Notes: generated from the letters alone by a model not told the origin. Positions 32,990-45,502 are shown, counted from the stretch's first letter. The stretch is DNA of 64,000 nucleotides from Hyperoodon ampullatus (GCA_949752795.1 OX457070.1:38593185-38657184), one strand, 5' to 3'. Translations and numbers: made by a program.

Positions 32990-33352
32990 GGTATTTTTTT
33001 TGGTAATAAATTTATTTTATTTATTTATTTTTGGCTGCATTGGGTCTTCATTGCTGCACGTGGGCTTTCTCTAGTTGCGACGAGTGGGGGCTACTCTTCA
33101 TTGTGGTGTACAGGCTTCTCACTGCGGTGGCTTCTCTTGTTGCAGAGCACGGGCTCCAGGCATGCAGGCTTCAGTAGCTGTGGCGTGCAGGCTCAGTAGT
33201 TGTGGCTCATGCGCTCTAGAGCACAAGCTCAGTAGTTGTGGTGCATGGGCTTAGTTGCTCCACGGTATGTGGGATCTTGCCAGACCAGGGCTCAAACCCG
33301 TGTCCCCTGCACTGGCAGGAGGATTGTTACCACTGTGTCACCAGGGAAGCCC
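32990..33352 (-). mobile_element. CHR-type SINE, long form
   Basis: Plus-strand order: 'aataaatttattttatttatttatttttggctgcattgggtcttcattgctgcacgtggg', the repeated '...agtagttgtggctc...' units, B box complement 'gggctcaaacccgtgtcc', then 'gggaagcc'. A TSD of about 13 bp with one mismatch flanks it ('agcaattgagttt' at 32977, 'agcaatttagttt' at 33353). Confidence 0.92.
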
Positions 33353-34280
33353 AGCAATTTAGTTTTTAATGCTTAACTTGTTACTTGTATAGCAGTCTTG
33401 CTATAATCATGTATTAGTTACAGGAGGTTTTTTTGTTATTTCCTTAAGATTTTCTACACTGGCAACAAGTCATCTGTGAACAAAGATAATTTAATTTCTT
33501 CCTTTTAAACCTGTATACCTTTTATTTCCTTTCCTTGTCTTATTGCACTAGCTAGACTTCCAGTACAACGTTGAATAGGGTGGTGAGAGTGGACATCCTT
33601 GCTTGTTTGGAAAGCATCTAGTTTCTCACCATTAAGTATGATGTTAGCTGTAGGTTATTTTGTAGGTGTTCTTTACTAAGTTAAGGATGTTCCCTTTTAT
33701 TCCTAGTTTGCTAAGAGCTTTTGTCATGAATGAGTGTTGGATTTTGTCAAATGCTTTTTCTGCATTTATTGATAAGACTGTATGAGTTTTCCTCTTTAGC
33801 CTTCTTGAATGTTGAACCAGCCTTGCTTACCCAGAGTAAATCCCACTTGATTATGGGTTTAAAAAATTAAATTGAAATTAAATTAAAAATTATTTTTATA
33901 CATTGTTGAATTTGATTTTCTAATATTTTGGGGGGGATTTTTGCATCTAGATTCATGAGAGATATTGACTTATAGTTTTCCTTTCCTGCAATGTCTTTTT
34001 CAGGTTTTGATATTAGGGTAATGCTGGCTTCATAGAATGAATTAGGAAGTCTTCACTCTGCCTCTTATTTTCTGAAAAGATTGTGGAAAATTGGTATAAT
34101 TTCTTCTTTAAATGTTTGGTAGAATTCATCAGTGAAACCATCAGGGCATTCTGCTTTCTTTTTTGGAAGATTTATTAACCATTTCTTTAGAGAATATTGG
34201 ACTATCCAGATTATCTGTTTCTCCTTGTGTGGGTTTTATTAGTTTGTGTCTTTCAAAGAATTGTTCTATTATTATCTAAG

Positions 34281-34511
34281 TTATTGAATTTGTTGGCATA
34301 GTTGTTCATAGTATTCCTTTATTAACCTTTTAATGCCCATGGAATTAGTAGTGATAACTCCTCTTTCATTTCTGTTATTGGTAATTTGTGTCTTCTCCTT
34401 TTTTTTCTTAGTTAAGTTGGCTAGATGGTTATTAATTTGATTAGCCTTTCCAAAGAAACAGCTTTTGGTTTCATTGATTTTTCTCTGTTGTTTAACTGTT
34501 TTCAAGTTCAT
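34281..34511 (-). pseudogene. L1 ORF2 endonuclease-RT linker remnant
   Basis: A 76-aa open frame in the old antisense L1 reads ...QQRKINETKSCFFGKANQI... and ends ...LIKEYYEQL, typical of ORF2 between the endonuclease and reverse transcriptase domains. It is the longest uninterrupted ORF2 piece of this copy. No catalytic motif falls in it. Confidence 0.8.
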
Positions 34512-35586
34512 TGATTTCTGCTCTAGTTTTTAAAAATTTGTTTTTTTCTGCTTGCTTTAGGCTTAAATTGCTCTTCATTCTCTAGCTTCCTAAGGTGGAA
34601 GCTTACAGTACTGATTTTAGATATTTCTTCTTTTCTAATATGTGCATTCTATGCTGTAAATTTGCCTCTAAGCACTGCTTTTGCTGCAACCCACACATTT
34701 TAATGTTATATTTTCATTTAGATCAAAATATGTTTTAATTTATCTTGAGACTTCCTCTTTGACTCATGTGTTTTAGAAGTGAATTGTTCAAACTCAGTAT
34801 TTGTGGATTTTCTGGCTACCTTTTTTCTTTGATTTCTAGTTTAATTCTATTATAGTCTGAGAACATATTTTATATGATTTCTATCCCTTTAAATTTGTGA
34901 AGGTATGTTTTATGGTCCAGAAAGTGGTCTCTCTTGGTGGATGTTCCACGTGAGCTTGAGAAGATTATGTATTCTGATGTTTTGTGGTCAAATATTCTAT
35001 AAATTTCAATTAGATCAAGTTGATTATAGTGCTGTTAGGTCCACTGTATCCTTACTTATTTTATGATTGCATGATCTATCAAGTGAAAAAGGGTGTTGAA
35101 GTCTCCAACTGTAATAGTGGATTTGTCTGTTTTTTTCTTATGATTCTATCAATTTTTGCCTCAAGCATTTTGACACTGTTGTTAGGTACATAGATATTGA
35201 TATTAAGGATTGTAATGTCTTCCTGGAGAATTAACTCTGTTATCACTGTGTAATATCCTCTTAAGCCCTGATAATTTACTTTATTCTGAGGTCTGCTTTG
35301 TCTGAAATTATTATAGTTACTGCAGCTTTGTTCTATATTAGTGTTATCATGGTAGATATTTTGTTATTCCTTTACTTTTAATCTACTTGAGCTTTTATAT
35401 ATATAAAAGTGGGTTTTGTGTTTTATTTAAAAAAATCTACTCTGACAATCTTGTTTTTCAATTGGTATATTTAGATCAATATTCACATTTAAAATACTTA
35501 TTGATACAGGTGGAATTGACTTCTGTTTGTTCCACCTGTTTATTACTTATTTCTCCGCCTCCCCTTTTTCAGTCTTTGCTGGTTTT

Positions 35587-35800
35587 TTTTTTTTTTTTTT
35601 TTTTTTTTTGCGGTAGACGGGCCTCTCACTGTTGTGGCCTCTCCCCTTGCGGAGCACAGGCTCCGGAGCACAGGCTCAGTGGCCATGGCTCACGGGCCCA
35701 GCCGCTCCGCGGCATGTGGGATCTTCCCAGACCGGGGCACGAACCCGTGTCCCCTGCATCGGCAGGCGGACTCTCAACCACTGCGCCACCAGGGAAGCCC
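35587..35800 (-). mobile_element. CHR-type SINE, short form with long poly-T
   Basis: About 27 uninterrupted T, then GCGGTAGACGGGCC... GGGAAGCCC. Perfect 12-bp TSD 'tttgctggtttt' at 35575-35586 and 35801-35812. Compared with its siblings it has a small variation in the middle ('ctccggagcacaggctcag' instead of 'ctccggacgcacaggctcag'). The long homopolymer suggests a young copy. Confidence 0.95.
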
Positions 35801-36632
35801 TTTGCTGGTTTTGATTGCACATTTTATGTGACTCATTTTATTTCCTCTCTCAGCATATCAATTATACCTCTAAAAGTGTTTTTTCCCCAGAGTTTGTAAT
35901 ACACATTTACAATTAATATAAGGTTATGTCAAATATCATTATACCACTTCATTTATAGTGTAGGTACTACATAACAGAGTATCTCCAATTCTTCCCTCCC
36001 ATCCATTATGACATTCCTGTCATTTATTTCATTTATCCATATGCTACAATCATCCGATATATTGTTATTATTATTAGTTCAAACAGATGGTATATTTTAG
36101 ATCAATTAAGAATAAGAAAAATAAAAAGCTCTTATTTTTTTTTTATTCCTTCTCCTGTACTCTTCCTTTTCTTATATAGATCTGAGTTTCTGACCTATAT
36201 GATTTTTCTTCTCCCTGAAGAATTTCTTTTAACATTTCTTACAGGGCAGGTTTGGCAATGAATTCTCTCAGTTGTTTGTCCGAGTATTTATTTCTCCTTC
36301 ACTTTTGAAAGAAAATTTTGTTGGACGTATAATTCAAGTTTGGTGTTTTTCTTTCAACATTTTAAATATTTTGCTCCATTCTCTTCTTGCTTACATGGCT
36401 TCTGATGAGAAGTCTACTGTAACTCTTTTAACTCTTGTACTGTTCCTCTGTAGGTAAGGGTTTTTGTTTTGTTTTGTTAAGATTTTTTTCCATTGTCTTT
36501 AGTTTTCTTCAGTTTGAATATGATATATCTAGAAATAGAGGGGTTTTTTTGGAATTTATCCTGTTTGGTGTTTGCTGAGGTTTCTGATCTGTTGGTTAGT
36601 CATTAATTTTGTTAATCTCTTGATCGTTATTA

Positions 36633-37466
36633 TAGTAGTTCCCCTTTATCAGCAGTTTTGCTTTCTGTGGTTTCAGTTACCTGTGGTCAACTGCAATGCA
36701 CAGATATTAAAAGGAAAATTCCAAAAATAAGCAATTCATACGTTTTAAATTACACACTGTTCTGAGTGTGATGAAATCTGGTGCTGCCCTGTTCCATCCT
36801 ACCTGGGATGTGAATCATCTTTTGGCCAGCGTGTCCTACCAGTTAGTCCCTTAGTAGTTTTCTTCTTTATCAGATTGACTGTCATGGTGTCACTGTGCTT
36901 GTTTTTAAGTAACCCTTATTTTACTTAATAATGGCCCTAAAGGGCAAGGGTAGTGATGTTGGCAATTTGGATATGCTAAAGAAAAGCCGTAAAGTACTTC
37001 CTTTAAGTGGAAAGGTGAAAGTTCTTGGCTTAATAAGGAAAGGAAAAAAATCGTATGCTGAAGTTGCTAAGACTTACGGTAAGAATGAGTCTTCTATCTG
37101 TGAAATTGTGAAGAAGGAAAAAGAAATTTGTGCTCGTTTTACCATTGCACCTAAAACAGCAGAAGTTGAGACCACAGTGTGTAGTACTTAGTTAACTAAC
37201 TAAGACGGAAAAGGCATTAAATTTGTACAGTAAGATATTTTGAGAGTGAGAGAGATACCCCATTCACATAACTTTTATTACAGTATATTGTATAATTGTT
37301 CCATTTTATTAGTTATTCTTATTAATCTCTTACTTACCTAATTTATAAGTTAAACTTTATTATAGGTATGTATATATAGGAAAAACATGATAGACACATA
37401 TAGGGTTTGGTACTGCCCACAGTTTTAGGCATCCACTGAGGGTCTTAGAACATATTCTATGAACTA
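36633..37466 (+). mobile_element. Tigger-family DNA transposon remnant (pogo type)
   Basis: It starts 'TAgtagttcccctttatcagcagttttgctttctgtggtttcagttacc' after a TA target and ends 'cagttttaggcatccactgagggtcttagaaca', the Tigger terminal pattern. A start codon in 'ttacttaataatggccct' opens an 86-aa transposase N terminus (36931-37191). The remainder is deleted, as in non-autonomous copies. It lies inside the old L1, so it inserted after that L1. Confidence 0.85.
36931..37191 (+). pseudogene. Tigger transposase N-terminal fragment (CENP-B-like HTH)
   Basis: The 86-aa frame contains KVLPLSGKVKVLGLIRKGKK, then SYAEVAKTYGKNESSICEIV, the first helix-turn-helix of pogo/Tigger transposases (related to CENP-B and JERKY). 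The DDE catalytic domain is missing: the frame stops at TAG (37189-37191) soon after EICARFTIAPKTAEV. Not a functional enzyme. Confidence 0.85.
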
Positions 37467-38760
37467 ATGTACTTCAGATATTTCTTCTGTTCTATTTTCT
37501 CTTTCTTCTCCTTGTGATCTTCCAATTATGCTTATGTTACACTTTTTGAAATTGTCCCACAGTTTTGGATATTCTGTTTTTAACATTCTTTATTCTCTTT
37601 GTATTTCACTCTGGGAAGTTTCTGTTGACACCCCTTTAAACTCACTGATTCTTTCCTCAGCCATATCCAGTCTAATGATGTGCCCATCAAAGGCAGTCTT
37701 CATTTCTGTTCAGTATTTTTTATTTGCAGCATTTATTTTTTATTCTCTCTTAGAGTTTCCATCTCTTTGCTTACCTTGTCCATCTGTTCTTGCATGTTGT
37801 TTACTTTTTCCATTGGCGCCCTTAAAATATTAATCATAGTTATTTAAAATTCTGTCTGATAATTCCACAATCTGTTTCATATCTGAGTCTTGTTCCGATT
37901 CTTGCTTTATCTCTTCATACTATTTTTTCCCATTGCTGTTTTTTTTTTTTTTTTTTAGAATATCTTGTAATTTTTTGTTGAAATTTGGACGTGATGTATT
38001 GGGTAATAAGAACTTGGGTAAAAGGGCTTTAGTGTGAGATTTTAAGTTGACCTAGCCTGGAGTTGGGTTGTGTTTTAGCTTTAGGTACCAGGAGTCTTAA
38101 AGTTCTCTGGTGTATTTGTGTTTGTCTCCCCTATTTTGGTGGAGGGGGCTTTTCTTAGAATTCCTACTTAAGTAGAGTCTGCACCTTGAAGCTCTTTCAA
38201 CAGAAATCCACCGTTATACTGGAGTCCTCCTGATATGGTGGCAAGATGTGGGGGGTGTTCTATAATTTTACGATAAAATCTTAGTCTTTTAGTGGACCTG
38301 TGTCTCTGGGCCTCTACAGGTGTACTTAGTTTCTTCTTCCCTTAGGTGAGACAGGAAGGCTGGAGGGTGCTGGTGTGGGGTAACTGACCTTTTTCATATA
38401 CGGGATAAAGCTCTATGTGGGATAAGGCAAAGTCTTTCCTAGAGAATAGGCCTTTGTATGGAGAATGCTCTTGACCTGTTTCCCCTCCTTCTCCCATAGC
38501 TTTTACGAGATCTCTTTCTTGGCTTTTCACTGTGAGAACCTGCTGGGGTTCCTAGAAGTGAAACCCACAAAGCCATGGGGGTCTAAGACTGTGGCCCACA
38601 GGAGTTTCTCACTCTCCTGCTAGTTCACATTCAGCCTCCAGCAGTTTGTCAAAATTACTCTTTAAGTGTTTCTTCTAGTTGTGGCTCTAGTGATTTCTGC
38701 TCCAGGTAAGCTGTGACTCTGTGTTCATCTGTGAAGGTTTGGGTTTAGAGAGTTTCAGAT

Positions 38761-40640
38761 GCACAAAAAATACAATTGCAAAGTAATTTTGTGGTCATAG
38801 ATTTCAATAAAAAATTTAATGGCTATAAATATATTTTGTTTTGATAAGCCAAGGTGATAATGCAGTAAATCAAAATTGAAATCCCTTGTTAAAAACTCAC
38901 TGAGAAAATTCTAAACTTTCATAAGACTAATAAATTTCTAGTCACCATTCATCAAAGAAAGAACCCAATGCCATTGGAGTAGCCAGCCACTCAGACAACT
39001 GTGTTACTACCAATGGTGGTATGCTTAATGAAAAATTGTGTCCCCTAAAAAGTAATCCGTTGATTGTGTCCAATGAGTATTATGAAAACTTAATACAGTA
39101 GGAGAATTGCCTGTGCTCTACAAAATGTAATAGCTCTCTGTAATCCTTTGTCAAGTGAGGCAGGGCACACCTAAATAAATAGTAAAATAAATTAGAATGT
39201 GTTTGGATCATATATTCTTAAATGCATAAAGGATTGGCATGTTAATTTATTACATTAAGGTTGTAACTTTTTACTGGTATCCTATTAGCTAGAAAAAGTC
39301 AGTGCCATTTCCAAGCAGGCTTCACGTGGTTTTAGTGAGAACAGCTCTGACCCCCCAGTTACTGTCTCTCACAAATCCCCATCATACAGTCATAGAGCTA
39401 GAAGGAGACCCATGGACTATAAAGGGACACAGTAGCATGTAAAGGCTGGCGCCTGCCCATCTACACATGAAAGATCACAGAAAGATATTTGCAATAAGGA
39501 ACAGCAAGTTGTGACCACTCTCCAGATCTGTATCCATCAGACAGAGGTTGACACCTGTGACAGGTACATTCTGATTTCCACATGCTTTGTGCAGAATCAG
39601 ACGTGCTCGCAGCAGCATGGCAGCCAAATGTCAAGTGCTGCACCTCTCAACATGGAGACACTCAGAAACCCTGGCTGGAAAAGGAACTTGGATTCACCTC
39701 TTGAAGTGCACACCATGCGGGAGAGCTAGGCCAGGAGAGGGTTCTGTTAAGCCTTGTCCAACAACAGGTACAGGAGTCGTGCGTGCTGACATGCCTCTTC
39801 CCAGTGCTCCACATTCTGGCACCTCCCTGCCCCGCTCCCACATGGCAGAGGGGCAGCGAGGGTGTCTCCTTGCCCCCTTGCTGTTCCAGGTGGGGTCTAG
39901 TGAGAGGGAAGAGAGTGCATAATTTTGGAGCAGGAAATAAAGGTTGTGTGCAGACTTAAACTGGGCCTGCAAACTCAGGCTGGAAATCATCTGACAAATT
40001 AGATTATTCCTTGGGATTTAGGAGCTCCTACAAGGAGAGTATGTTGAGAGAAAAGTCAAATTTCTAGAACCCTTTAAACCAGAAGCTAGGTCTTGGTGGG
40101 CACTATTTTAGGTGGAAACTTCAGATAGACCCTTAAGAAGCAGCTTTCCCAGGACCAGAGCTACTTCTGAAGGGAAGGAAGGAGCTTTCACCCCCTTAGG
40201 TGTGACTCTTGGCCTTTGGGAATACTCTCAAAATCACCTTGGGACTGGAAATGGTGGGGCTGACATCTAACTTCCAGAAGGCTGATGTTTTTCTCCCAGG
40301 GTGGGGTTGCAGGGATCCATGCACATTCTCTGGTGACCTTCCTTGCAACCCAGAACAGGTATGAGATGTCCCTGGGAAGAGAGTGTGGTCTCAGGCTTCT
40401 GCAACTGAGATGCTGGCTGCTGTCATAGCATGGAGCCAAGCAGGGCACTTAGGAGACAACGTGGCCCGAATCCCTACAGAACTGCTTTTACTGAAATGTT
40501 CTGTAGGATAAGAGCTAACCTAACAGACAGCTCTATGCAGTATGTCCTTAGTCTGTTACTATAGGGACGTTGGAGATAGTGGTGTTATTTCATCTGGTGT
40601 TTTTCTTTTTTAATTTTGTGGACACAAGGAATCTAATAAG
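38761..40640. other. Unique non-coding DNA
   Basis: No repeat recognised with confidence. The GC-richer part, 39500-39950, gives overlapping frames on both strands (111 aa + and 98 aa -) without familiar domains. Confidence 0.45.
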
Positions 40641-40649
40641 TTATATTTT

Positions 40650-40710
40650 TCCTCCTGCCCTCCCTTCTTTCCTTTCTTCCCTCCTTCCTCCCCCCCCCCT
40701 TTTTTTTTTT
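40650..40710. repeat. Polypyrimidine tract with C9-C10/T10 run
   Basis: 'cctcctgccctcccttctttcctttcttccctccttcctcc' followed by a C run and a T run. Confidence 0.85.
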
Positions 40711-41071
40711 GCTAGAAAGTTCAGAACCTCAGGTCTGTGGCCTACCATGCATAAAAGCATATGTCATTAGGGTATGCATACTTCCTGCCTTCATATTTAC
40801 CCCTTTTGTCATCTTGGCGAGCCAACTTCTGTCCTTTTTAGAGGAAGGTCGGTATAAACACCCAAACTGGTAAATGAGCTTCCCCACCCAGGCATTGAGC
40901 TGGGACGTAGGCTTTTACTAGTTGGTTCTGGGAACTCCGTTAGCACAGAGTATAAACTTTGGTGGACTCAAAGTACTGATAAAAGGCCCAAGGGCCTGAT
41001 TTATGATGACATGAGAGGTTAGGCCTGGTGAGAATCTGACCCACTGACTTGGAAATACTCATTTTTCTACG

Positions 41072-41620
41072 TGGTTGAGAGAACTTGGACTTTGATGTCA
41101 GAAAGACATCTGTTGGGGGCTTCCCTGGTGGTGCAGTGGTTAAGAATCTGCTTGCTAATGCAGGGGACATGGGTTCGAGCCCTGGTCTGGGAAGATCCCA
41201 CATGCCACGGAGCAGCTAAGCCCATGCGCCACAACTACTGAGCCTGAGCTCTAGAGCCTGCAAGCCGCAACTCCTGAGCCCGCGGGCCACAGCTATTGAA
41301 GCCCGTGCACCTAGAGCCCGTGCTCCTCAGCAAGAGAAGCCACCGCAATGAGAAGCCTGTGCACCACAATGAAAAGTAGCCCCCGCTCACTGAAACTAGA
41401 GAAAGCCCGCCTGCAGCAGCGAAGACCTGATGCAGCCCAAAGGAAGGAAGAAAGAGAGAGAAAGACATCTGTTGGATTTCTGGGACTGCCACTTATGTGA
41501 ACCTCAGCATGCCCTAGAACCTCACGGAAGCCTCGGTGTCCTCACCAGTAAAATGGGAATAGGAACCTGGATATGGTTGTTATGAGTTTACTTGAAGAGT
41601 CTCTGTAGCACCCAGCATGT
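41072..41620 (+). mobile_element. MIR SINE split by a younger SINE
   Basis: The left half, 41072-41116 ('ggttgagagaacttggactttgatgtcag'), and right half, 41476-41620 ('ctgggactgccacttatgtgaacc', 'cggtgtcctcaccagtaaaatgggaatagg', 'gttgttatgagtttacttg'), make one MIR in sense when the inserted CHR SINE and its TSD are taken out. Confidence 0.75.
41117..41459 (+). mobile_element. CHR-type SINE, long form, sense
   Basis: The only sense copy in the window: GGGCTTCCCTGGTGGTGCAG at the start, A box 'tggtggtgcagtgg' (41126-41139), B box GGTTCGAGCCC (41172-41182). The tail is purine-rich 'gcagcccaaaggaaggaagaaagagag'. A perfect 16-bp TSD, GAAAGACATCTGTTGG, is at 41101-41116 and 41460-41475. Confidence 0.96.
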
Positions 41621-43029
41621 TGTTTCCTCCTCCTATTGGGATAAATGTGTTTGGAACTTCCCTGCTTTTTCCAATCTCTGGGAAGATGTGGACGTTCATG
41701 CCTTGCTTTGAAACGATCCTGGCACCCCGGGGACTTGTCCGGAAATTCAGCTTGTGTTCGAGCCTGTTTAAGGGGCTTTTGCTTTCATCTTCAGGGGCCA
41801 AATGCCAGTGGCTGCTTTTAATGAAACCAAATCCTTCCTAGTTCTGTGTGATTTGGGGATTTGCTTCCTCAGCCTGGGCAGCAGTCGGATACATTCCGTT
41901 TTCTTTATTTTCCAAGTGACCCCAGAGCACTTTGTGATTCTAAAACTGACCTACTGGGAGAAGCAAAATAAACTCTTCCATTCTATCTTCTCTTTCTCCC
42001 ACCGTGTTTGGGAATGATCTGACTTAATATACCTACCCTCCAGCTTGCTGGCTCCAGAGTGATAACAGCTAACATAAGTACATTTATCACTTACATACTC
42101 TGGGCAGGCTCTGCAGTGCATCCCTGACAAACCGATACCTTCTCCAGCCATTGGTGGCTCAGGAGCCAAACAAGAAGAAGAGAGAAGTAAAATCACCAAA
42201 AAAAGTAACCAAACAAAAATATTAAATCTTTTAGCCCCCAGGGAGAGTACATATCCCTTTTCCATTCCTCGTCAATAGATTATAATCTCTTCTCTTCAGA
42301 AACTGGCTGTCGGGATAACACAATAAGCCCTTAAATTGGTGCTTTCTGGTGGAATGATTTTGGGGAGAAGATGGTTTATAGTGAGGAAACAGTGAGGTTT
42401 GCTTATTGGTTAACTTTTGATGCTTCTTTTTTCTCTGTGCTTTTCTCTTTGGGCCCAAAGCAAGAATGCCTCGGTGAGAAAAGGGATTGGCTGGAAAGCC
42501 CTTGAAGCAAATGCTGTCATTGTCCCTGAAAGCACTGGCCAGGAGCCTTTGCCACTGGAATATGCCTCTTCCAGTGCGATTGGCAAGACCATTCCTATTG
42601 TGAGATCAGAATATTTAGCTAGATGTGATTAAATATTCAGTCAATCACACTCCCCTTCTCAGAGTCCACATATCACTTCGTGGTTATGTTTGGCCTCCCC
42701 TGTAGGCCTATCTGCATGGGTAGAAAGTGCTGGTCCCATGCATTTTGAGTATCCAGTCCTTGGGACAGTTCTGGCTCAGCGTGAATTACTAAAAAAGCAT
42801 CCTTTTAGTACATCAGCCTGGTGAGCTTGGTATCATGCAGGTCCTCCTCTAAGTATAGATTTGTCTTTTGGGTGCTGACAAACCTGGTCCCTGAGCCTTT
42901 ATGTCTGGGTCTTGGTACGTTCACCAAGGAACGAAAGCCGTCTGGAAAACTATTGGGAAACAGCCTTCTGTCCTTTCTCCAGGCAGACTACATCCCCCTT
43001 TTATCATTCCTCTTCTTGTTACCCTTTAA
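41621..43029. other. Unique non-coding DNA
   Basis: A weak MIR-like piece near 42060-42125 ('gataacagctaacataagtacatttatcacttac') is the only hint of a repeat. No gene recognised. Confidence 0.4.
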
Positions 43030-43340
43030 AATCAGTCATTTACAAACATATTTTGATCCCAACTGTGTGCTAGACTCTTTGCTAGGCACTGGATTATAAC
43101 TATAAAGCTATAAACCATGAAAAGGTTTCTGCTGCCTTGGCATTTAGAGTCTAGTGGGAAAGACGAACTGTGCAAAGTAAACAAAGGAACAAGGCAATTT
43201 CAGATAGTGGTAAGTGCTAAGACAAAAGTAAATTGAGCATTGTGATCTGGGGTGCACAACAATATTAGTTTCTGCAGTCAGAGAAGGCCTCTCTGAGGAG
43301 GTGACTTTGGACTTAACACAGAATGGGAACCCAGGGAAGG
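43030..43340. mobile_element. Old mammalian repeat fragment, family not assigned
   Basis: 'gtgtgctagactctttgctaggcactgg', 'gagtctagtgggaaagac', 'gtggtaagtgctaagac', 'agagaaggcctctctgaggaggtgactttggactt' follow a frequently seen mammalian pattern. Similar text recurs at 47560-47790. Confidence 0.5.
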
Positions 43341-43483
43341 GAGCCATGGGAAAATCATGGGGAAATGTTCTACCTCTCACCTTTCTAACTAGAAGGCCAG
43401 ATTTTGGTTGAAGATTGGGTGGAAGGGACTGTATGGATCATACTCACAATACATATTTTCTTAGCCCAGAATTGGATACTGTC

Positions 43484-43871
43484 TGCTATGGGCTGATTTA
43501 TGGCCCCCTCCCCCAGTTTATACGTTGATGTCCTAACTTTCAGTACCTCAGAATGTGACTGTATTTGGAAATAGGGTCTTTAGAGAGGTAACTAAGTTAA
43601 AATTAGGTCATTAAGGTGGGCTCTATCTAATATGGCTGGTGTCGTAAGAAGAGGAGATTTGGACACAGACACACACAGAGGGAAGACCATATGAAGACAC
43701 AGGGAGAAGACAGCCATCTACAAGTCACGCACAGAGGCCTCAGAAGAAACCTACTCTGTTAACACCTTGGTGATGGACACCTAGCATCCGGAACTGTGAG
43801 GAAATAAATTTGTTAGTTAAGCCACCAAGCCTGTGCTTTTTTTGTTATGGCCTCTCTAGCAAACGAATATA
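43484..43871 (+). mobile_element. MaLR-like LTR (MST/MLT-type)
   Basis: It starts TGCTATGGGCTGATTTATGG, then 'tacgttgatgtcctaac', 'cagaatgtgactgtatttggaaatagggtcttta', 'tcattaaggtgggctctatctaatatggctggtgtcgtaagaaga', 'gaagacacagggagaagacagccatctacaag', 'ccggaactgtgaggaaataaatttgttagttaagccacc' with AATAAA at 43802-43807. It is LTR-like, but I am not sure of the exact family. Confidence 0.65.
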
Positions 43872-45502
43872 CTGTCCAAAGAGAAAAGTCTTTGAAATTG
43901 GGACGGTCTCAGAGGTCTCCAAACCAAGTGGTTACCAGCCAGTTCAGGCCAGTCCCATCGAAGGCTCATCCCCAGGTCAGAGCTCTGGCAGCAGCGTTGA
44001 AAGTTCAACCTTCCCTTCCCTGTGAGACCATCACCTCCATTCCTGCTGACATGAGACGTTTGTGAAGCAGCAGCCACCTTCCCAGGATTGGAACCACTGG
44101 CCTTACCATTGTGAATGAGTCAGATTATAGACCAGTGTTCTTACTTGCATGCCCAGACTGTCTGTGTATAATTAACTGTTACAGTAATAATGATGATGAT
44201 ATGAAGCACTGAAGGGCCTTTGCAATTTGGGGCCTATAAATATATAACATTATTTTCATTATTATAATCAGGTATGGATACCTGGATAAAAAGCCATTTC
44301 TCAGTGGTGTAATAATACATGACCATAAAAGTACCTAAAAGTCTTAATATTTTCCCCTATTAGAAATATGACCATCAAGTTAGTATCATTATAATTAAAT
44401 CACCTTAAAAAACTATCCTGGATCTGCATAGGGGTATGTACTACCTTTTCCACAGTGAATGTTCTCACTGGCTCCTTTTAAATGGTTTATGAGGACTGGG
44501 CCTTTGGCACTTGGTCATGGAGACAAGACTTTGGAAACATCTGTTTTGGAAAAGGGAAATCATCTATAAAATGTAATCAGCCAATAATGGCACACCTACC
44601 TACAATGAGCAAGTTTCAGAAGGGGAGTTGGGGCAATGCATGCTCTACCTGGAGAGCATTTTCTGTGAATCAGGAGAATTTTATTAGCTAAAAATGTAGT
44701 AAAATTCTAAGCCAATTTGAAGGGCATGTGTAACAGTTGGGGCAGATGTGTTAAGTGGTCACGAATTACTTGGAAGCCATCTCCATAGGGGCAGAGAGAA
44801 GACCTAACACCAGGGGGACTGTTTGTTTTCCTTCCCTCTGTCCCTTCTTCCCTTTTTCTTTCTGCCGTTTTCATTGATTTTCAGAGGGTTTTAAAGAAAT
44901 TTGGAAGGGAAATCTCCCAGTACGCATCATGGAATCTGCTCCCTCTGAGGTTGGGGAAGCCCAGGATAAGAGGGCTGCCTAACGTGGAACAAGCGGTCCT
45001 GCTCCTCTCTCCCTCCCTCCTCCTCTGCCTCCTTCAGCCCTACCAGACTTTGCTCACAAGCCAAAGAAGAAACAGAATAAAGCAGATTGCAGAGGAATCT
45101 TTTGGAACTTAAAGCAGATTCTGATGAAGTGTGGTAATTCTGAAAAATCTTAATTAATGTCTCACTGGTGATTTCAGTAACTGGGGGCTTGTGAGGTGAG
45201 TGAAGCCAGAAATGGAGCAATTCAGTTATAAAAGGCTCTGAGAACTGCACAGACATGTAGTGGAGATAGGCTACTCACTCAAATACCCACATGAAGGGAG
45301 CAGAGTTGGAGAAGACTCTTGGTCCAGCAATCAGACCAGGTATGTGGGAGTCTATTTGATGCCAAGTCTCATTGAAAGCTCTTTTCATTTCTCTGATCTT
45401 CATTGTTCTTGTCTACGAAACAGGCTTAACATGAACATTATGTCTGTACAATTAAATCAACAAAAAACAAACTTGCACCTTGTCCTCAAAATATCCCCCC
45501 AG
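43872..45502. other. Unique non-coding DNA
   Basis: No clear repeat. The minus frame at 44927-45256 (109 aa) and plus frame at 45260-45667 (135 aa, running into the L1) lack known domains upstream of the L1. Confidence 0.45.

Larger units (their letters stand above)
29050..38760 (-). mobile_element. Near full-length old L1 (L1M-type), antisense, with nested insertions
   Basis: Reading along the plus strand, the L1 runs backwards. The 3' UTR covers 29050-30140 ('tagtacagagagttctatattccacacctagtttcccctattattaacatc', 'ctgtactctttggaaggaagtcactatgtgaagcc'). ORF2 runs from about 31000 to 35500 ('ttggctcatttttaaattgtattttttc', 'ttatcagatatgtattttgcag', 'gccttgcttacccagagtaaatcccacttgat'). The 5' region covers about 36180-38760. 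Inserted into it are a TA microsatellite, SINEs at 31521, 31870, 32990 and 35587, and a Tigger at 36633. ORF2 is riddled with stops; the best remnant is at 34281-34511. Confidence 0.85.
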
